Shown here: positions 1 through 8,505 of the stretch, in pieces
Position numbering within the stretch: position 1 is the first letter of the stretch
Layout: each line of letters opens with the position of its first letter
Origin: an uncultured Saprospirales bacterium
GTDB taxonomy: Bacteria > Bacteroidota > Bacteroidia > Chitinophagales > Saprospiraceae
Assembly: GCA_937926355.1 (NCBI GenBank)
Contig: CALAZP010000062.1
Coordinates: 1-18,142 of the forward strand
Direction of reading: 5' to 3'
DNA: 18,142 nucleotides
Notes under the pieces: model-generated
Databases searched by the model: none
What the model was told of the DNA's origin: nothing
The model's input: only the letters and a program-made list of their open reading frames with translations
Position numbers and translations under genes: made by a program

Positions 1-73
1 TTTATGTTCCTAATGAAATTCATAATAGTTGGTTAGTTTGAATTCTGTATGTGCTGGTCTTTATGTTCCTAAT
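1..73. repeat. 14-bp direct repeat upstream of the amidohydrolase gene
   Basis: The 14-mer TTTATGTTCCTAAT occurs exactly at 1-14 and again at 60-73, 59 bp apart start to start. The bases after each copy do not match, so this is not a larger tandem duplication. It lies upstream of the secreted amidohydrolase gene and could be a pair of regulator sites, or chance in AT-rich DNA. The first copy touches the window edge, so more copies may lie to the left. Confidence 0.3.
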
Positions 74-105
74 TAATGGTTTTGCAGCATTTAAAAATCT
101 TAAAA

Positions 106-135
106 TTTTGGTTAAATTGGACCTAATAGTAATTG
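106..135 (+). promoter_or_regulatory. weak Bacteroidota-type promoter candidate
   Basis: A TTTTG at 106-110 could serve as the -33 element. It is followed, at about the right distance, by a poor match to the Bacteroidota -7 consensus TAnnTTTG (TAGTAATTG at 127-135). A start there would give a leader of only about 15-20 nt before the ATG at 155. The match is imperfect and the call rests on position more than on sequence. Confidence 0.2.
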
Positions 136-154
136 AACTGAAAAGTTAGTAAAA

Positions 155-1486
155 ATGACTCGTTGCAATACCTTTATTTTTGGCCTTATTTTTTTTCTAC
201 TCCAAGGTGTCGTTAATCCATACCTATTTGCCCATACAGATCCTGTGAAGGCGCAGTCAATCCATGCTAGTATTGAAGACAAACTCCCATTTTTGGTAAA
301 TTTTTATAAGGAATTGCACCAAAATCCAGAAGTTTCTCTTCAAGAAGAAAATACTTCTGCAAAGTTAGCTGAAGAATTGGAGCAACTCGGTTTCGAAGTC
401 ACCACTCATTTTGGAGGATTTGGAATTGTAGCTATCCTCGAGAATGGGCCTGGTCCAACGATTCTATATAGAACGGACATGGATGCCTTGCCTATGCCTG
501 AGAAAACCAATCTGGATTACGCTAGCCAGAAAACCATCACTATGGACGGGATTGAATCTGGGATTATGCATTCCTGCGGGCATGATATGCACATGACTAA
601 TTGGATAGGAACAGCTATGGTCATGAGCGAGCGAAAGTCAGAATGGAGTGGTACATTAATGCTAATAGGACAACCTGCAGAGGAAATTGGGGCTGGAGCA
701 AAGTTAATGTTGGACCAAGGACTTTATTCCACTTTCGGAGTACCTGATTTTGGTTTTGCTCTACATTGTAATCCAACTATTCCTGCAGGGCAAATTGGCG
801 TTGGTACGGGATATACCATGGCTAATGCTGAAATAGTCGATATCTCTATTAAAGGAATTGGAGCACATGGAGCAAGTCCTCATATGTCGGTTGATCCAAT
901 AGTTTTGGCAAGTATGATGATAATGGATATTCAAACTATTGTTAGTAGAAATGTGAAACCCATAGAAAGTGCGGTTATAACAGTAGGTGCAATTAAAGGA
1001 GGGACCAAACACAATATTATTCCTGATGAAGTCTCTCTAAAGATTACAGTTCGAACCTTTAAAGACGATGTGCGATTGATGATTAGAAAAAGAATCAATG
1101 AAATTGCAAGAGGAGTGGCGATTGCCGCTGGATTACCTGAATCTTTAATGCCAAAAGTGACCTATAATGAAAGCTATACCCCAGCTAATCTGAATTATCC
1201 TGAAATGGTAGACCAATTAAAAGTGGCAGCTGAAAAGGTAATTGGATTAGAAAATATAGTAGATGCCGAACCTCAATTGGTAGCTGAAGATTTTGCAAGG
1301 TATGGGCAAACAGAAGATCGAGTTCCAACAGTTTTGTATTGGTTAGGAACAGTACCAGATGAAAGACTTGATGCTGAAATGCTCCCCGGATTACATTCTC
1401 CTTTTTATTATCCAGCCCCAAAGAAGTCTATTCAAACTGGTGTAGGGGTTTCAACTCAATTGTTATTAGATTTATTGAAACCTTAA
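155..1486 (+). CDS. secreted M20 family amidohydrolase (M20D-like)
   Basis: This is a zinc-type amidohydrolase of the M20D group (hippurate, N-acyl-amino-acid and IAA-amino-acid hydrolase relatives), 443 residues, close to the usual length plus a signal peptide. A hydrophobic segment at residues 5-25 ending near LFA suggests export to the periplasm. The metal-site motifs are present in order: SCGHDMH (C141, H143), GQPAEE (E176, E177), ALHCNP (H204) and GLHSPFY (H414). A dimerisation or lid domain sits between, including GAHGASPH near 236-243. The catalytic set appears complete, so it should be active on an N-acyl or amide substrate that the sequence does not identify. It stands alone on the + strand, converging on the DUF6702-like gene with a 52-nt gap. 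The ATG at 155 is chosen because the signal peptide begins there. Confidence 0.93.
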   Translation: MTRCNTFIFGLIFFLLQGVVNPYLFAHTDPVKAQSIHASIEDKLPFLVNFYKELHQNPEVSLQEENTSAKLAEELEQLGFEVTTHFGGFGIVAILENGPGPTILYRTDMDALPMPEKTNLDYASQKTITMDGIESGIMHSCGHDMHMTNWIGTAMVMSERKSEWSGTLMLIGQPAEEIGAGAKLMLDQGLYSTFGVPDFGFALHCNPTIPAGQIGVGTGYTMANAEIVDISIKGIGAHGASPHMSVDPIVLASMMIMDIQTIVSRNVKPIESAVITVGAIKGGTKHNIIPDEVSLKITVRTFKDDVRLMIRKRINEIARGVAIAAGLPESLMPKVTYNESYTPANLNYPEMVDQLKVAAEKVIGLENIVDAEPQLVAEDFARYGQTEDRVPTVLYWLGTVPDERLDAEMLPGLHSPFYYPAPKKSIQTGVGVSTQLLLDLLKP

Positions 1487-1538
1487 GAATTTAGATATGA
1501 CTTAGAACTTAATAGCTGCCTTTCTCTTAACGGTATGT

Positions 1539-2051
1539 TTAATGAAATTTTAGGTCAATCTGCTCTTTGGTTTTATTCTTTTTCAATCTGAAGAATGACC
1601 GTTGCTCTCTGTAGGTTAAATCAATCACATTGGATTGAGTCGGAAATACCTCCATTAGATAATCAGCTTGTATTTCAAGCATCTGAGCTTTGTCAGATTC
1701 ATGTGAATTATCTTTATAGACGATGGTTAATAAATAAATGGACTCTTGATAATCGGCGGTTAATTCCTCCAAATCCATTGTCCATTTATGTTTGGCGTTA
1801 ATTTTATAAGGAATCAAATGTTCCTTCAAATAACTTTTGATTTGAGAGAGATTTTTTATTCCAATATTTTCAATGGTGGAAATTTCTTGATTATTGAAAT
1901 GGTTAACCAATGCGGTCTGTAGATCATCACTGAAAACCTTTAGCTGAATTTCTAATTTATTTTGATTCTCTTCCAAAACCATTTTAGAGGTACTTAAGTA
2001 TAAGGCGTGAAAAGGCACATTAAAAAAGAAATAAAATAGAAAATTTATCAT
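1539..2051 (-). CDS. DUF6702-like exported protein
   Basis: This is a 170-residue protein that I match, from memory, to the DUF6702 family of Bacteroidota. The resemblance rests on the short hydrophobic N-terminus, the FHALYLST start of the mature part (family members often read HPxYVSxTE), a LEIQLKVFSDD strand and a C-terminal NVIDLTYREQRSFFRL segment. The function of the family is not known. Members are generally exported and mostly beta-strand with a hydrophilic tail. The first 14 residues are very hydrophobic and probably act as a signal sequence, so the protein should be periplasmic or envelope-associated. It is the last gene of the - strand run, starting 8 nt after the acyltransferase stop. 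No catalytic motif is visible. Confidence 0.8.
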   Translation of the reverse strand: MINFLFYFFFNVPFHALYLSTSKMVLEENQNKLEIQLKVFSDDLQTALVNHFNNQEISTIENIGIKNLSQIKSYLKEHLIPYKINAKHKWTMDLEELTADYQESIYLLTIVYKDNSHESDKAQMLEIQADYLMEVFPTQSNVIDLTYREQRSFFRLKKNKTKEQIDLKFH

Positions 2052-2059
2052 CGTATAAA

Positions 2060-2866
2060 TTATTCATCAGGAGTTAGTTTCCATCTTTTATGGCTCCAAA
2101 GCCAATAAAAAGGGTTTTCTTTTATTTTGGCCTCCACAATAGCAGCGTATTTTTCAGTTATCCATCCATTGGATGTGTTTTGGGGTTCATCGGTAATGAG
2201 CTCAAAACGAAGGCTATAATCGCCAGTTTGGGAACCATCCACATGGGCATATAAAACTGGTATATTCATTTTTTTTGCCATTTTTTCTGCTCCGTGAAAA
2301 AAGGCAGTTTTCTGATTTAAGAAATTTACCCAATGACTGCTTATGGTATTAGAAGGAGTTTGATCAGCTACCATATAAATAGCAACTTGTTTGTCTTTCA
2401 GACTCAATATTTTTTTTACATCGTGCATAGAAACCAAAATGGAACCAAATTGAGTTCTGGTTTTAACAATCCATTGGTTAAACCATTTATTTTTCAAGGG
2501 TTTAAAAACAGCGGCGACTCGATCATTAGATTTAACTCCCAAAGCTGTACCAGCATATTCCCAATTTTGAAAATGGGCAGTCAAAATAAAACAACTGGTT
2601 CCCTTAGATAAATAAGATTCTAAAAGTTCGTAATTCAATATTTCAACCTTTTTTAAAAGTTGATCAGCGGATAGTGTCCCCAGTATAAAAGTCTCAACAA
2701 TTAGACGGGCCAGGTACTTGTAAAATCCTTTTTCAATTTTTTTTATCTCCTTACTTGAATAAAGAGGAAAAGCTTTTTTTAGGTTGGACCCTACTACCCT
2801 CCTGCGATACTTTAAAAGGTAATATAATATCCAATATAATCCATAGGAGAAGGATTGCTTCATCAT
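2060..2866 (-). CDS. lysophospholipid / lipid A acyltransferase (LpxL/HtrB-like)
   Basis: This 268-residue protein belongs to the LpxL/HtrB lipid A biosynthesis acyltransferase family, which moves fatty acyl chains onto lipid A precursors or related lipids at the inner membrane. The HX4E catalytic motif is clear (H98 to E103, in HFQNWE). Other family marks are RRRVVGSNLKKAFP near 21-34, MVADQTP near 165-171, a GAEKMAKK segment at 192-199, and the C-terminal YWLWSHKRWK. The protein begins almost directly in the membrane helix and lacks roughly 10-20 N-terminal residues seen in many relatives. The start cannot be moved upstream because the preceding codon is the in-frame TAA stop of the MFS gene. 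Two consecutive ATGs (2866 and 2863) are possible starts. The acyl donor and true acceptor cannot be read from the sequence. Confidence 0.9.
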   Translation of the reverse strand: MMKQSFSYGLYWILYYLLKYRRRVVGSNLKKAFPLYSSKEIKKIEKGFYKYLARLIVETFILGTLSADQLLKKVEILNYELLESYLSKGTSCFILTAHFQNWEYAGTALGVKSNDRVAAVFKPLKNKWFNQWIVKTRTQFGSILVSMHDVKKILSLKDKQVAIYMVADQTPSNTISSHWVNFLNQKTAFFHGAEKMAKKMNIPVLYAHVDGSQTGDYSLRFELITDEPQNTSNGWITEKYAAIVEAKIKENPFYWLWSHKRWKLTPDE

Positions 2867-4192
2867 TTATCCTTCAATCATTTGTTTTTCTAATTCCTCT
2901 AGCGGAATTCCTTTAGTTTCCGGTACTTTCAGATAAACCCAAACGGCCTGAAATACCATCATTGAGGCAAAAAATAAAAATACAGGAGCAGGACCTATTG
3001 ATTCAAATAAAGATGGGATAAAAGAGGGAATAATAGCTGCCAATACCCAGTGAATGGAAACCCCAAATGCTTGACCAGAACTTCTTAAGTGGTTGGGAAA
3101 TATTTCAGCAATAAATACCCAAATTACCGTTCCTTGTCCTATTGCATGGGCTCCGATAAACAAGAACAGGAATATGGGAATAACCACTCCTCCCCAATTG
3201 AAGTAAAAAGCAGCCGCTACCATAGAAAGCGATATAATATATCCTGCTGAACCAATATACAATAATTGCTTTCTACCCATTTTATCGATTAAAGAAAGAC
3301 CTACTAAAGTGAAAATCAGATTGGTTACCCCTAAGCCAATAGAACTTAAAAACGAAGAAGAGGATTCTAATCCCGCAGCTTCAAAAATTCTAGGTGCATA
3401 GTATAGTAAGGCATTGATTCCGGAAAATTGATTAAAGAATGAAATAAAAAAAGCTAGCATTAGCGGCTTTTTCCACTTTTTTTGGAAAACACTTTCCCTA
3501 GGTTGGTTTGCCTCGCCTATTGATATTTTATATTGTTGAATTTTAGAACTAATTATTTCTTCCGGATAATTAATAGCTAATATTTTTCTAGCACCCTCTT
3601 CATCTGCTTTATTTATAACCAACCATCTTGGACTCTTGGGCACATTGAGTACCATAATAAAATAAATAAAAGCTGGAATAGCTTCTACGCCTATCATCCA
3701 CCTCCAAGCGTTTTCTCCAATATCACTCAATAAATAGTTGGAATAAAATGCCACTAGGATTCCGAATACAATATTAAATTGGTAAGATGCCACCAACCTC
3801 CCTCTATAAGCAGAAGGGGCTATTTCAGATATATAAGCGGGAGCTGCAATAGTGGAAGCCCCAACGCCTAACCCACCAATAAATCTGAAGAGAGCGAAAA
3901 TCCAAGGATCGTTTGCCAAAGCCGAACCGATAGCCGAAAGGACATATAAAACACCTATGAGGATTAAGGTGTTTTTTCTTCCTATTTTGTCTGTTGGAAT
4001 TCCTCCAAAAATAGCCCCAATAACCGTACCCCAAAGTGCAGAGGCAATGATAACTGTCCCGTGAAAGAGTTTACCCTTTTGCCATAAAGCCTCTAAAGCT
4101 TGATCTGCTCCGGATATAACAATCGTATCAAAACCAAATAGAAATCCTGCTAGAGCAACAGTGATTGACCAATAAACTATTTTCTTATTCAT
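2867..4192 (-). CDS. sugar porter family MFS transporter
   Basis: This is a 12-helix major facilitator of the sugar porter family (XylE, GalP and GLUT relatives), 441 residues, normal length. Signature motifs are in place: GFDTIVISG in helix 1 (20-28), DKIGRK in loop 2-3 (68-73), the PESPRWL variant PKSPRWL (185-191), QFSGINALLYY in helix 7 (255-265), DKMGRK in loop 8-9 (303-308) and PETKG near the C-terminus (424-428). It should import a monosaccharide, probably by proton symport or facilitated diffusion. The sugar is not identifiable. It follows the TolC gene by 33 nt, and its TAA stop directly abuts the ATG of the acyltransferase gene. No sugar enzymes are nearby, so its place downstream of the exporter genes may be incidental. 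Confidence 0.94.
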   Translation of the reverse strand: MNKKIVYWSITVALAGFLFGFDTIVISGADQALEALWQKGKLFHGTVIIASALWGTVIGAIFGGIPTDKIGRKNTLILIGVLYVLSAIGSALANDPWIFALFRFIGGLGVGASTIAAPAYISEIAPSAYRGRLVASYQFNIVFGILVAFYSNYLLSDIGENAWRWMIGVEAIPAFIYFIMVLNVPKSPRWLVINKADEEGARKILAINYPEEIISSKIQQYKISIGEANQPRESVFQKKWKKPLMLAFFISFFNQFSGINALLYYAPRIFEAAGLESSSSFLSSIGLGVTNLIFTLVGLSLIDKMGRKQLLYIGSAGYIISLSMVAAAFYFNWGGVVIPIFLFLFIGAHAIGQGTVIWVFIAEIFPNHLRSSGQAFGVSIHWVLAAIIPSFIPSLFESIGPAPVFLFFASMMVFQAVWVYLKVPETKGIPLEELEKQMIEG

Positions 4193-4225
4193 TCGACTTC
4201 AATTATGGCTCTTAATTTAGTTATT

Positions 4226-5662
4226 TTATCTGGGATTATTATGCTCTATAGGTACTTCCAGTAATTGCAAAACTCGATAGTAAATAGTGAGAAGCTGACA
4301 TTCAATGGATAATTTAAGTTTGCTTGCTGCATTTTTCTGATTCATGGCTTCATTTAATTCTAATAAGGTGATTTGACCTTCTTTAAATAAAATTTCTGCA
4401 TCAAGAAAAGATTGTATGGCCCAATCTTCAGTTGAGGTAGCTAAAACCTTGGCTTTTTTTTGATTCTGATATTGTGACCAAAGTTGTTCTAATTGAGATT
4501 TTTTGACATGAAGTAATCTTTTTTTCTCCAATTGAAGCTTTTGCTCTTTTAAAAGCCCAATTTGTTTTCCTTTTACCCCCATTTTTTGGTTCCAAACAGG
4601 AATGGAGAAATTGATGGAAAATTGTTGTTGCCATTCCCAATTTTTGGTTAATTCTCGAATAGAAGACCCCGAACCATTCCTCCCTAGCAACATATTTATT
4701 CCAATTACGGGACTGCTCATAGATTGTCTTTCCCTATTTTCAAGTGAAAGTTGGTGTTGCTCTTGCACCAATGGTAAAAGGAAATTACTTTTTTTGAGCC
4801 AGCTTTCTTTGTGGAAGCTAATCGAATTAGATAAATCAGGCAAGGTAGGAAGAGTACCTTCTAATTGCCAATTTTGATTTTCCAAATCTATGAGTTGAGA
4901 AATAAATCTTTTTTCGTTTCGAAAATTTTCCCGTAAGTTTTGCAACTGTAATTGATACTGAGTCAATGCTAATTTTATATTGTTAATATTAAAACCACTT
5001 CCCCATCCCAATACTTTCAAGTCTTGATTCATTTTAAGTAATTGTCTATAATTTTTTATAGACTCTTCAAGAAGTTGGATTTCTTTCAAGAATAGGATAC
5101 AGGAGGTATATCTGTTTACTAACTCATTGAGAATTTCATACTGGGTAGAAATATATTCTAGCGATGCAATTTGTTGATTTATTGATTGAAGTTGAATTTC
5201 AAAGTTTTTTCTGTTAAACTTCTGAATAGGAAGTTGAAGTCCTAGAGAAATCGGAATTAAGGCATATTCGGTCAATAAACCCTTATCAATAAAATTAGGT
5301 ATATCTAATCTCTGGAGATTGGATTGAATGGATATAGCACCACCTGTTGGTAAGGGAATATTTGCAATAAATGCACCTTGCGAATAGGCAGATGTGCGAT
5401 ACACAATATCCTCCAATCCACTCGGAAGGATAATGGGGTGTAATGACCTATTCCAGTTGGGTAAATTGCCCTCAAATACTATGGTTGGTTTCCATTTTAA
5501 AAATCTAAATTCTCCTTCTTTATGGACCAGCTCATTTTCAATTGCCTGTTGTTGAATCAGTAAGGAATTTTGTAGTGATTTTTCAACTAATTGATTGAAA
5601 TTAAGCGTGGTTTGACCTAATAGCATAAAAGGGAAAAATCCCATAATTATAATTTTAACCAT
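4226..5662 (-). CDS. TolC family outer-membrane efflux protein
   Basis: This is a TolC/OEP-type channel protein of about 478 residues. It is rich in long amphipathic, Gln- and Leu-rich helices expected for the periplasmic coiled-coil barrel, and two pseudo-repeats are visible (helical stretches near 150-240 and 365-465). Short strand-rich pieces such as GINMLLGRNGSG probably form part of the outer-membrane barrel. A signal peptide is visible (MVKIII followed by a hydrophobic core ending near LLGQ). Three ATGs are available: 5671, 5662 and 5644. I prefer 5662 because it gives a basic n-region and a signal peptide of normal length; 5671 is equally possible, while 5644 leaves too short a signal. 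It overlaps the end of the RND gene, which fits co-translation with its pump. It is the outer-membrane component of the tripartite exporter encoded upstream. Confidence 0.9.
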   Translation of the reverse strand: MVKIIIMGFFPFMLLGQTTLNFNQLVEKSLQNSLLIQQQAIENELVHKEGEFRFLKWKPTIVFEGNLPNWNRSLHPIILPSGLEDIVYRTSAYSQGAFIANIPLPTGGAISIQSNLQRLDIPNFIDKGLLTEYALIPISLGLQLPIQKFNRKNFEIQLQSINQQIASLEYISTQYEILNELVNRYTSCILFLKEIQLLEESIKNYRQLLKMNQDLKVLGWGSGFNINNIKLALTQYQLQLQNLRENFRNEKRFISQLIDLENQNWQLEGTLPTLPDLSNSISFHKESWLKKSNFLLPLVQEQHQLSLENRERQSMSSPVIGINMLLGRNGSGSSIRELTKNWEWQQQFSINFSIPVWNQKMGVKGKQIGLLKEQKLQLEKKRLLHVKKSQLEQLWSQYQNQKKAKVLATSTEDWAIQSFLDAEILFKEGQITLLELNEAMNQKNAASKLKLSIECQLLTIYYRVLQLLEVPIEHNNPR

Positions 5663-8505
5663 AAAATCCATTTAGGTAGTAAAAAAAGGCTAGTAAAAGT
5701 TGAAACAGTCATGCCCCCCAATAAGGAAAGGGCAAATGGAATTTGTAGCTGGTTACCGAGAGTTTGATTCCAAAAAACTGGAATGACTGCTAGTAGAGTA
5801 GATAATGAAGTCAATACTATAGGTAGGAACCTCTCTTTGCCTGCATGGAGTATTGCTTGATTCAAACTAGTGTTTTTTTTATTTAAATGACGTTGAATAC
5901 TGTCCAACTTTAGTATGGAATCATTAACTACAATTCCAAGACTGATAATCATTCCAGCTAGGGACATCATATTGATACTCGCATTAAATAAATACAAAAG
6001 CGTTAGAGATCCCATTATTGAAAATGGAATTTCCAACATGATCAGAAAAGTGAGTTTCCAAGATTGAAAATGTAAGAACAACATAAAAATTAGCACAAAA
6101 ACGGTAGCCCCTCCTATTTTAAGGAAATCTGTTTGTTGTTCATCTTTTAAGTTGGGAAGGCCTCTTACCTCATAATTTAAATTAGCCTTACTTTCCAGAG
6201 ATTTAATTACCGAGTGGAATGTTTGAATGGGAAAAATAAGGTTTGCAATTATCCCATTAGCATTGGAATATATTCTTTCTGGCGTGGAACTAATTATACG
6301 GTCTACTAAAAATGAAAACGGTATAAAATGAAGAAATTTATTATCTACTAATATTTTAGAAAGGTTTTGATCTCTTTTTTCAAATTGAATATGATTTACT
6401 TGATCACCAATGGGTTTAGCGGGAACAATAACCCTGTTGGAAAATGATTCTATTATTTTTTCCACTTTTTCCTGATCAGTATTTGTTTTGTTTATTCGCG
6501 ATGGAATCAATACATATTGGGTGTCCAACTGATATGGAGTTGGTGGGATGGGCATATCAAGAGAGAGTTGAGAAATATCCTCTGATCGAATCCTTAGTTC
6601 GAAAAATTGGTCTTTAAAATTGAAAAGATGGTGAATAGGGTGGTCATAAATTTTTTCAAATTCAAATGAATTCTGAAACGCAGAGTGGAATTGATTTAGA
6701 GAAGTGGAAGTACAATTGGAAAGACCCAAAACCCATCCTGCTTGTTGACTTTGAATCTGACGATCAAATGCTCCTCCTTCAGTATACTTTAAAAACCAAG
6801 TCCCACATTCACTATGGGCCATCAAATTTTCAAGCCATTTTAAATGCTTATCGGAAAAATTGGCGATAGGAAGAAATAATGACATTTCCCCAAATTCTAA
6901 ATTAGGAATAAGGTCTTTGGGTAGTTTGTGCCAACAAAACATGCCATAGCTAAAAAGGATAATAGATAAAATTATGGTTAAATAATTTTTTTTCATCCAT
7001 ATCTTATGGAGATAGATATACCAATTTGTCCAATAATTAGCCAACCTACTTTGGGGGATGGGATGGAAAAACCGATTAAAAAAAACAGGTAAAAAAATAA
7101 GAGAGACTAGTAAACCTGTTATTAATCCAAGTCCTAGTATCCAACCAAAATATTTTAATAATTGACCTGAAAGGTTGGGTAGGAAAACCAGAGGGACAAA
7201 AATGATTAGGGTAGTTAGATTTCCAGTAACTAATGCGGGCAGAAGTTGCTTTATCCTGCTACCAATTTCTTGGAAGTTGTTTTTGCTTTGAATTTGTTTA
7301 AGACCATCTAATACAATTATGGTATTATCAATTAAAATTCCTACCGTAATTATTAAAGTAGAAATTGAAATTAAATTGACAGAAATACGGAGAAATAGAA
7401 AAAGTACAATCAAGCAACTGATGGTAATCAAAAGAGAGGCGCCAGCCAATAAAGTAATGGTTAATTTTCTGTAGAAGAGAAATACCAGGGTGATGATTAA
7501 AATTACTCCAGCTATAAAATTTGATTGAAGAGCTGAAATGCTTTGTTGAACTATTTTGGAATGATTTCTTAAAATTTGAAAGTTGTATTCAGGAAGGTTG
7601 ACTTTTAAATCGTCAATTCTTTTCTGGATTTCTAAATTAAATTTCTGGTAGGATTGATGCGGTTGTTTAAATATTGAAAAAAGGACAGCAGGTTGACCAT
7701 TCGTCAAAAATTGTCCTCCATCATAATATATATTCTCTTCAAGATTTGCCAGTTGATGAAGAGGAATAGATTGATTATTCCAATCAATAGGAATATTTTT
7801 TAAAAGAGATAGGGTATCTATAACTATTAAATCTATGGTTTGTAGGCCCTCTTGTATTTGAAATTCTAATGGATGGTTGGAGATATATTTTTGGATGGTT
7901 CGATAAAGATGATCTGAAGAAATTTGCAATAGATCCAAACTTTCATAGTGTGGTTGGATAACAATCTGTTTTAGAGTTTGTCCCACATTTTCTGTAAAAG
8001 AAACTGTATTCAAACTTTCGATAGCTCTTTTAATTTCTTCTAGGTGTTGATCATCCTGACCTTGAACATTTTGAACAGAAAGTAAAACCACTGGAATATC
8101 ATTCAATTGGAAGGGATAGACTACTGGCCTTTGGGCAGGGTACGGAAATTTTTCTTGAGTCCTATCAATGATTTCATTGATGGCGTAAACTTTTTTTTCG
8201 ACTGATTGCCCAAAAAAAAATTCAAGTTCTATAATTCCTTTACCGTATATGGACTCAGCTGATATATTTTTCAAGCCATCTAATAAAATGAATTGAGCTT
8301 TTAATGGAGCTACTATATCTTTTTCTATTATTTGATTATTGCAATTGGGACAATTGATAAGTACGCTAATTTTAGGAATTTCAATTTCAGGGAGAAAATC
8401 TTGAGGTAACCAGTCTTTTAACCATAAAGAAATAGCCACTATAAACACCCCAATGGTTGCCAAGCTGATGAAATATTTACTTAGGGATAAATAAAATTTT
8501 TCCAT
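5647..8505 (-). CDS. RND efflux transporter permease subunit
   Basis: This is an inner-membrane pump of the resistance-nodulation-division superfamily, 952 residues from the chosen start and shorter than the usual 1,020-1,060. TM1 is at about 10-30, the first porter and docking half at 35-325, TM2-7 at about 328-525, the second half at 530-795 and TM8-12 to the end. TM4 carries GILIDNTIIVLD, with D393 and N394 at the positions of AcrB D407/D408. TM10 carries GIVVNDSILKLD, with N861 where AcrB has K940. This DN/N relay pattern also occurs in other RND pumps. A CPNC pair (C52, C55) replaces the usual YPGA turn in the first porter strand. The frame is open back to 8601, but the ATG at 8505 starts a typical MEKF-TM1 and cuts the overlap with the upstream gene to 29 nt. 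Confidence 0.9.
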   Translation of the reverse strand: MEKFYLSLSKYFISLATIGVFIVAISLWLKDWLPQDFLPEIEIPKISVLINCPNCNNQIIEKDIVAPLKAQFILLDGLKNISAESIYGKGIIELEFFFGQSVEKKVYAINEIIDRTQEKFPYPAQRPVVYPFQLNDIPVVLLSVQNVQGQDDQHLEEIKRAIESLNTVSFTENVGQTLKQIVIQPHYESLDLLQISSDHLYRTIQKYISNHPLEFQIQEGLQTIDLIVIDTLSLLKNIPIDWNNQSIPLHQLANLEENIYYDGGQFLTNGQPAVLFSIFKQPHQSYQKFNLEIQKRIDDLKVNLPEYNFQILRNHSKIVQQSISALQSNFIAGVILIITLVFLFYRKLTITLLAGASLLITISCLIVLFLFLRISVNLISISTLIITVGILIDNTIIVLDGLKQIQSKNNFQEIGSRIKQLLPALVTGNLTTLIIFVPLVFLPNLSGQLLKYFGWILGLGLITGLLVSLIFLPVFFNRFFHPIPQSRLANYWTNWYIYLHKIWMKKNYLTIILSIILFSYGMFCWHKLPKDLIPNLEFGEMSLFLPIANFSDKHLKWLENLMAHSECGTWFLKYTEGGAFDRQIQSQQAGWVLGLSNCTSTSLNQFHSAFQNSFEFEKIYDHPIHHLFNFKDQFFELRIRSEDISQLSLDMPIPPTPYQLDTQYVLIPSRINKTNTDQEKVEKIIESFSNRVIVPAKPIGDQVNHIQFEKRDQNLSKILVDNKFLHFIPFSFLVDRIISSTPERIYSNANGIIANLIFPIQTFHSVIKSLESKANLNYEVRGLPNLKDEQQTDFLKIGGATVFVLIFMLFLHFQSWKLTFLIMLEIPFSIMGSLTLLYLFNASINMMSLAGMIISLGIVVNDSILKLDSIQRHLNKKNTSLNQAILHAGKERFLPIVLTSLSTLLAVIPVFWNQTLGNQLQIPFALSLLGGMTVSTFTSLFLLPKWILWLKL

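Noticed and set aside
1487..1538. Possible terminator between the convergent amidohydrolase and DUF6702-like genes.
   Set aside because: I found no stable hairpin with a T-tract in the 52-nt gap on either strand.
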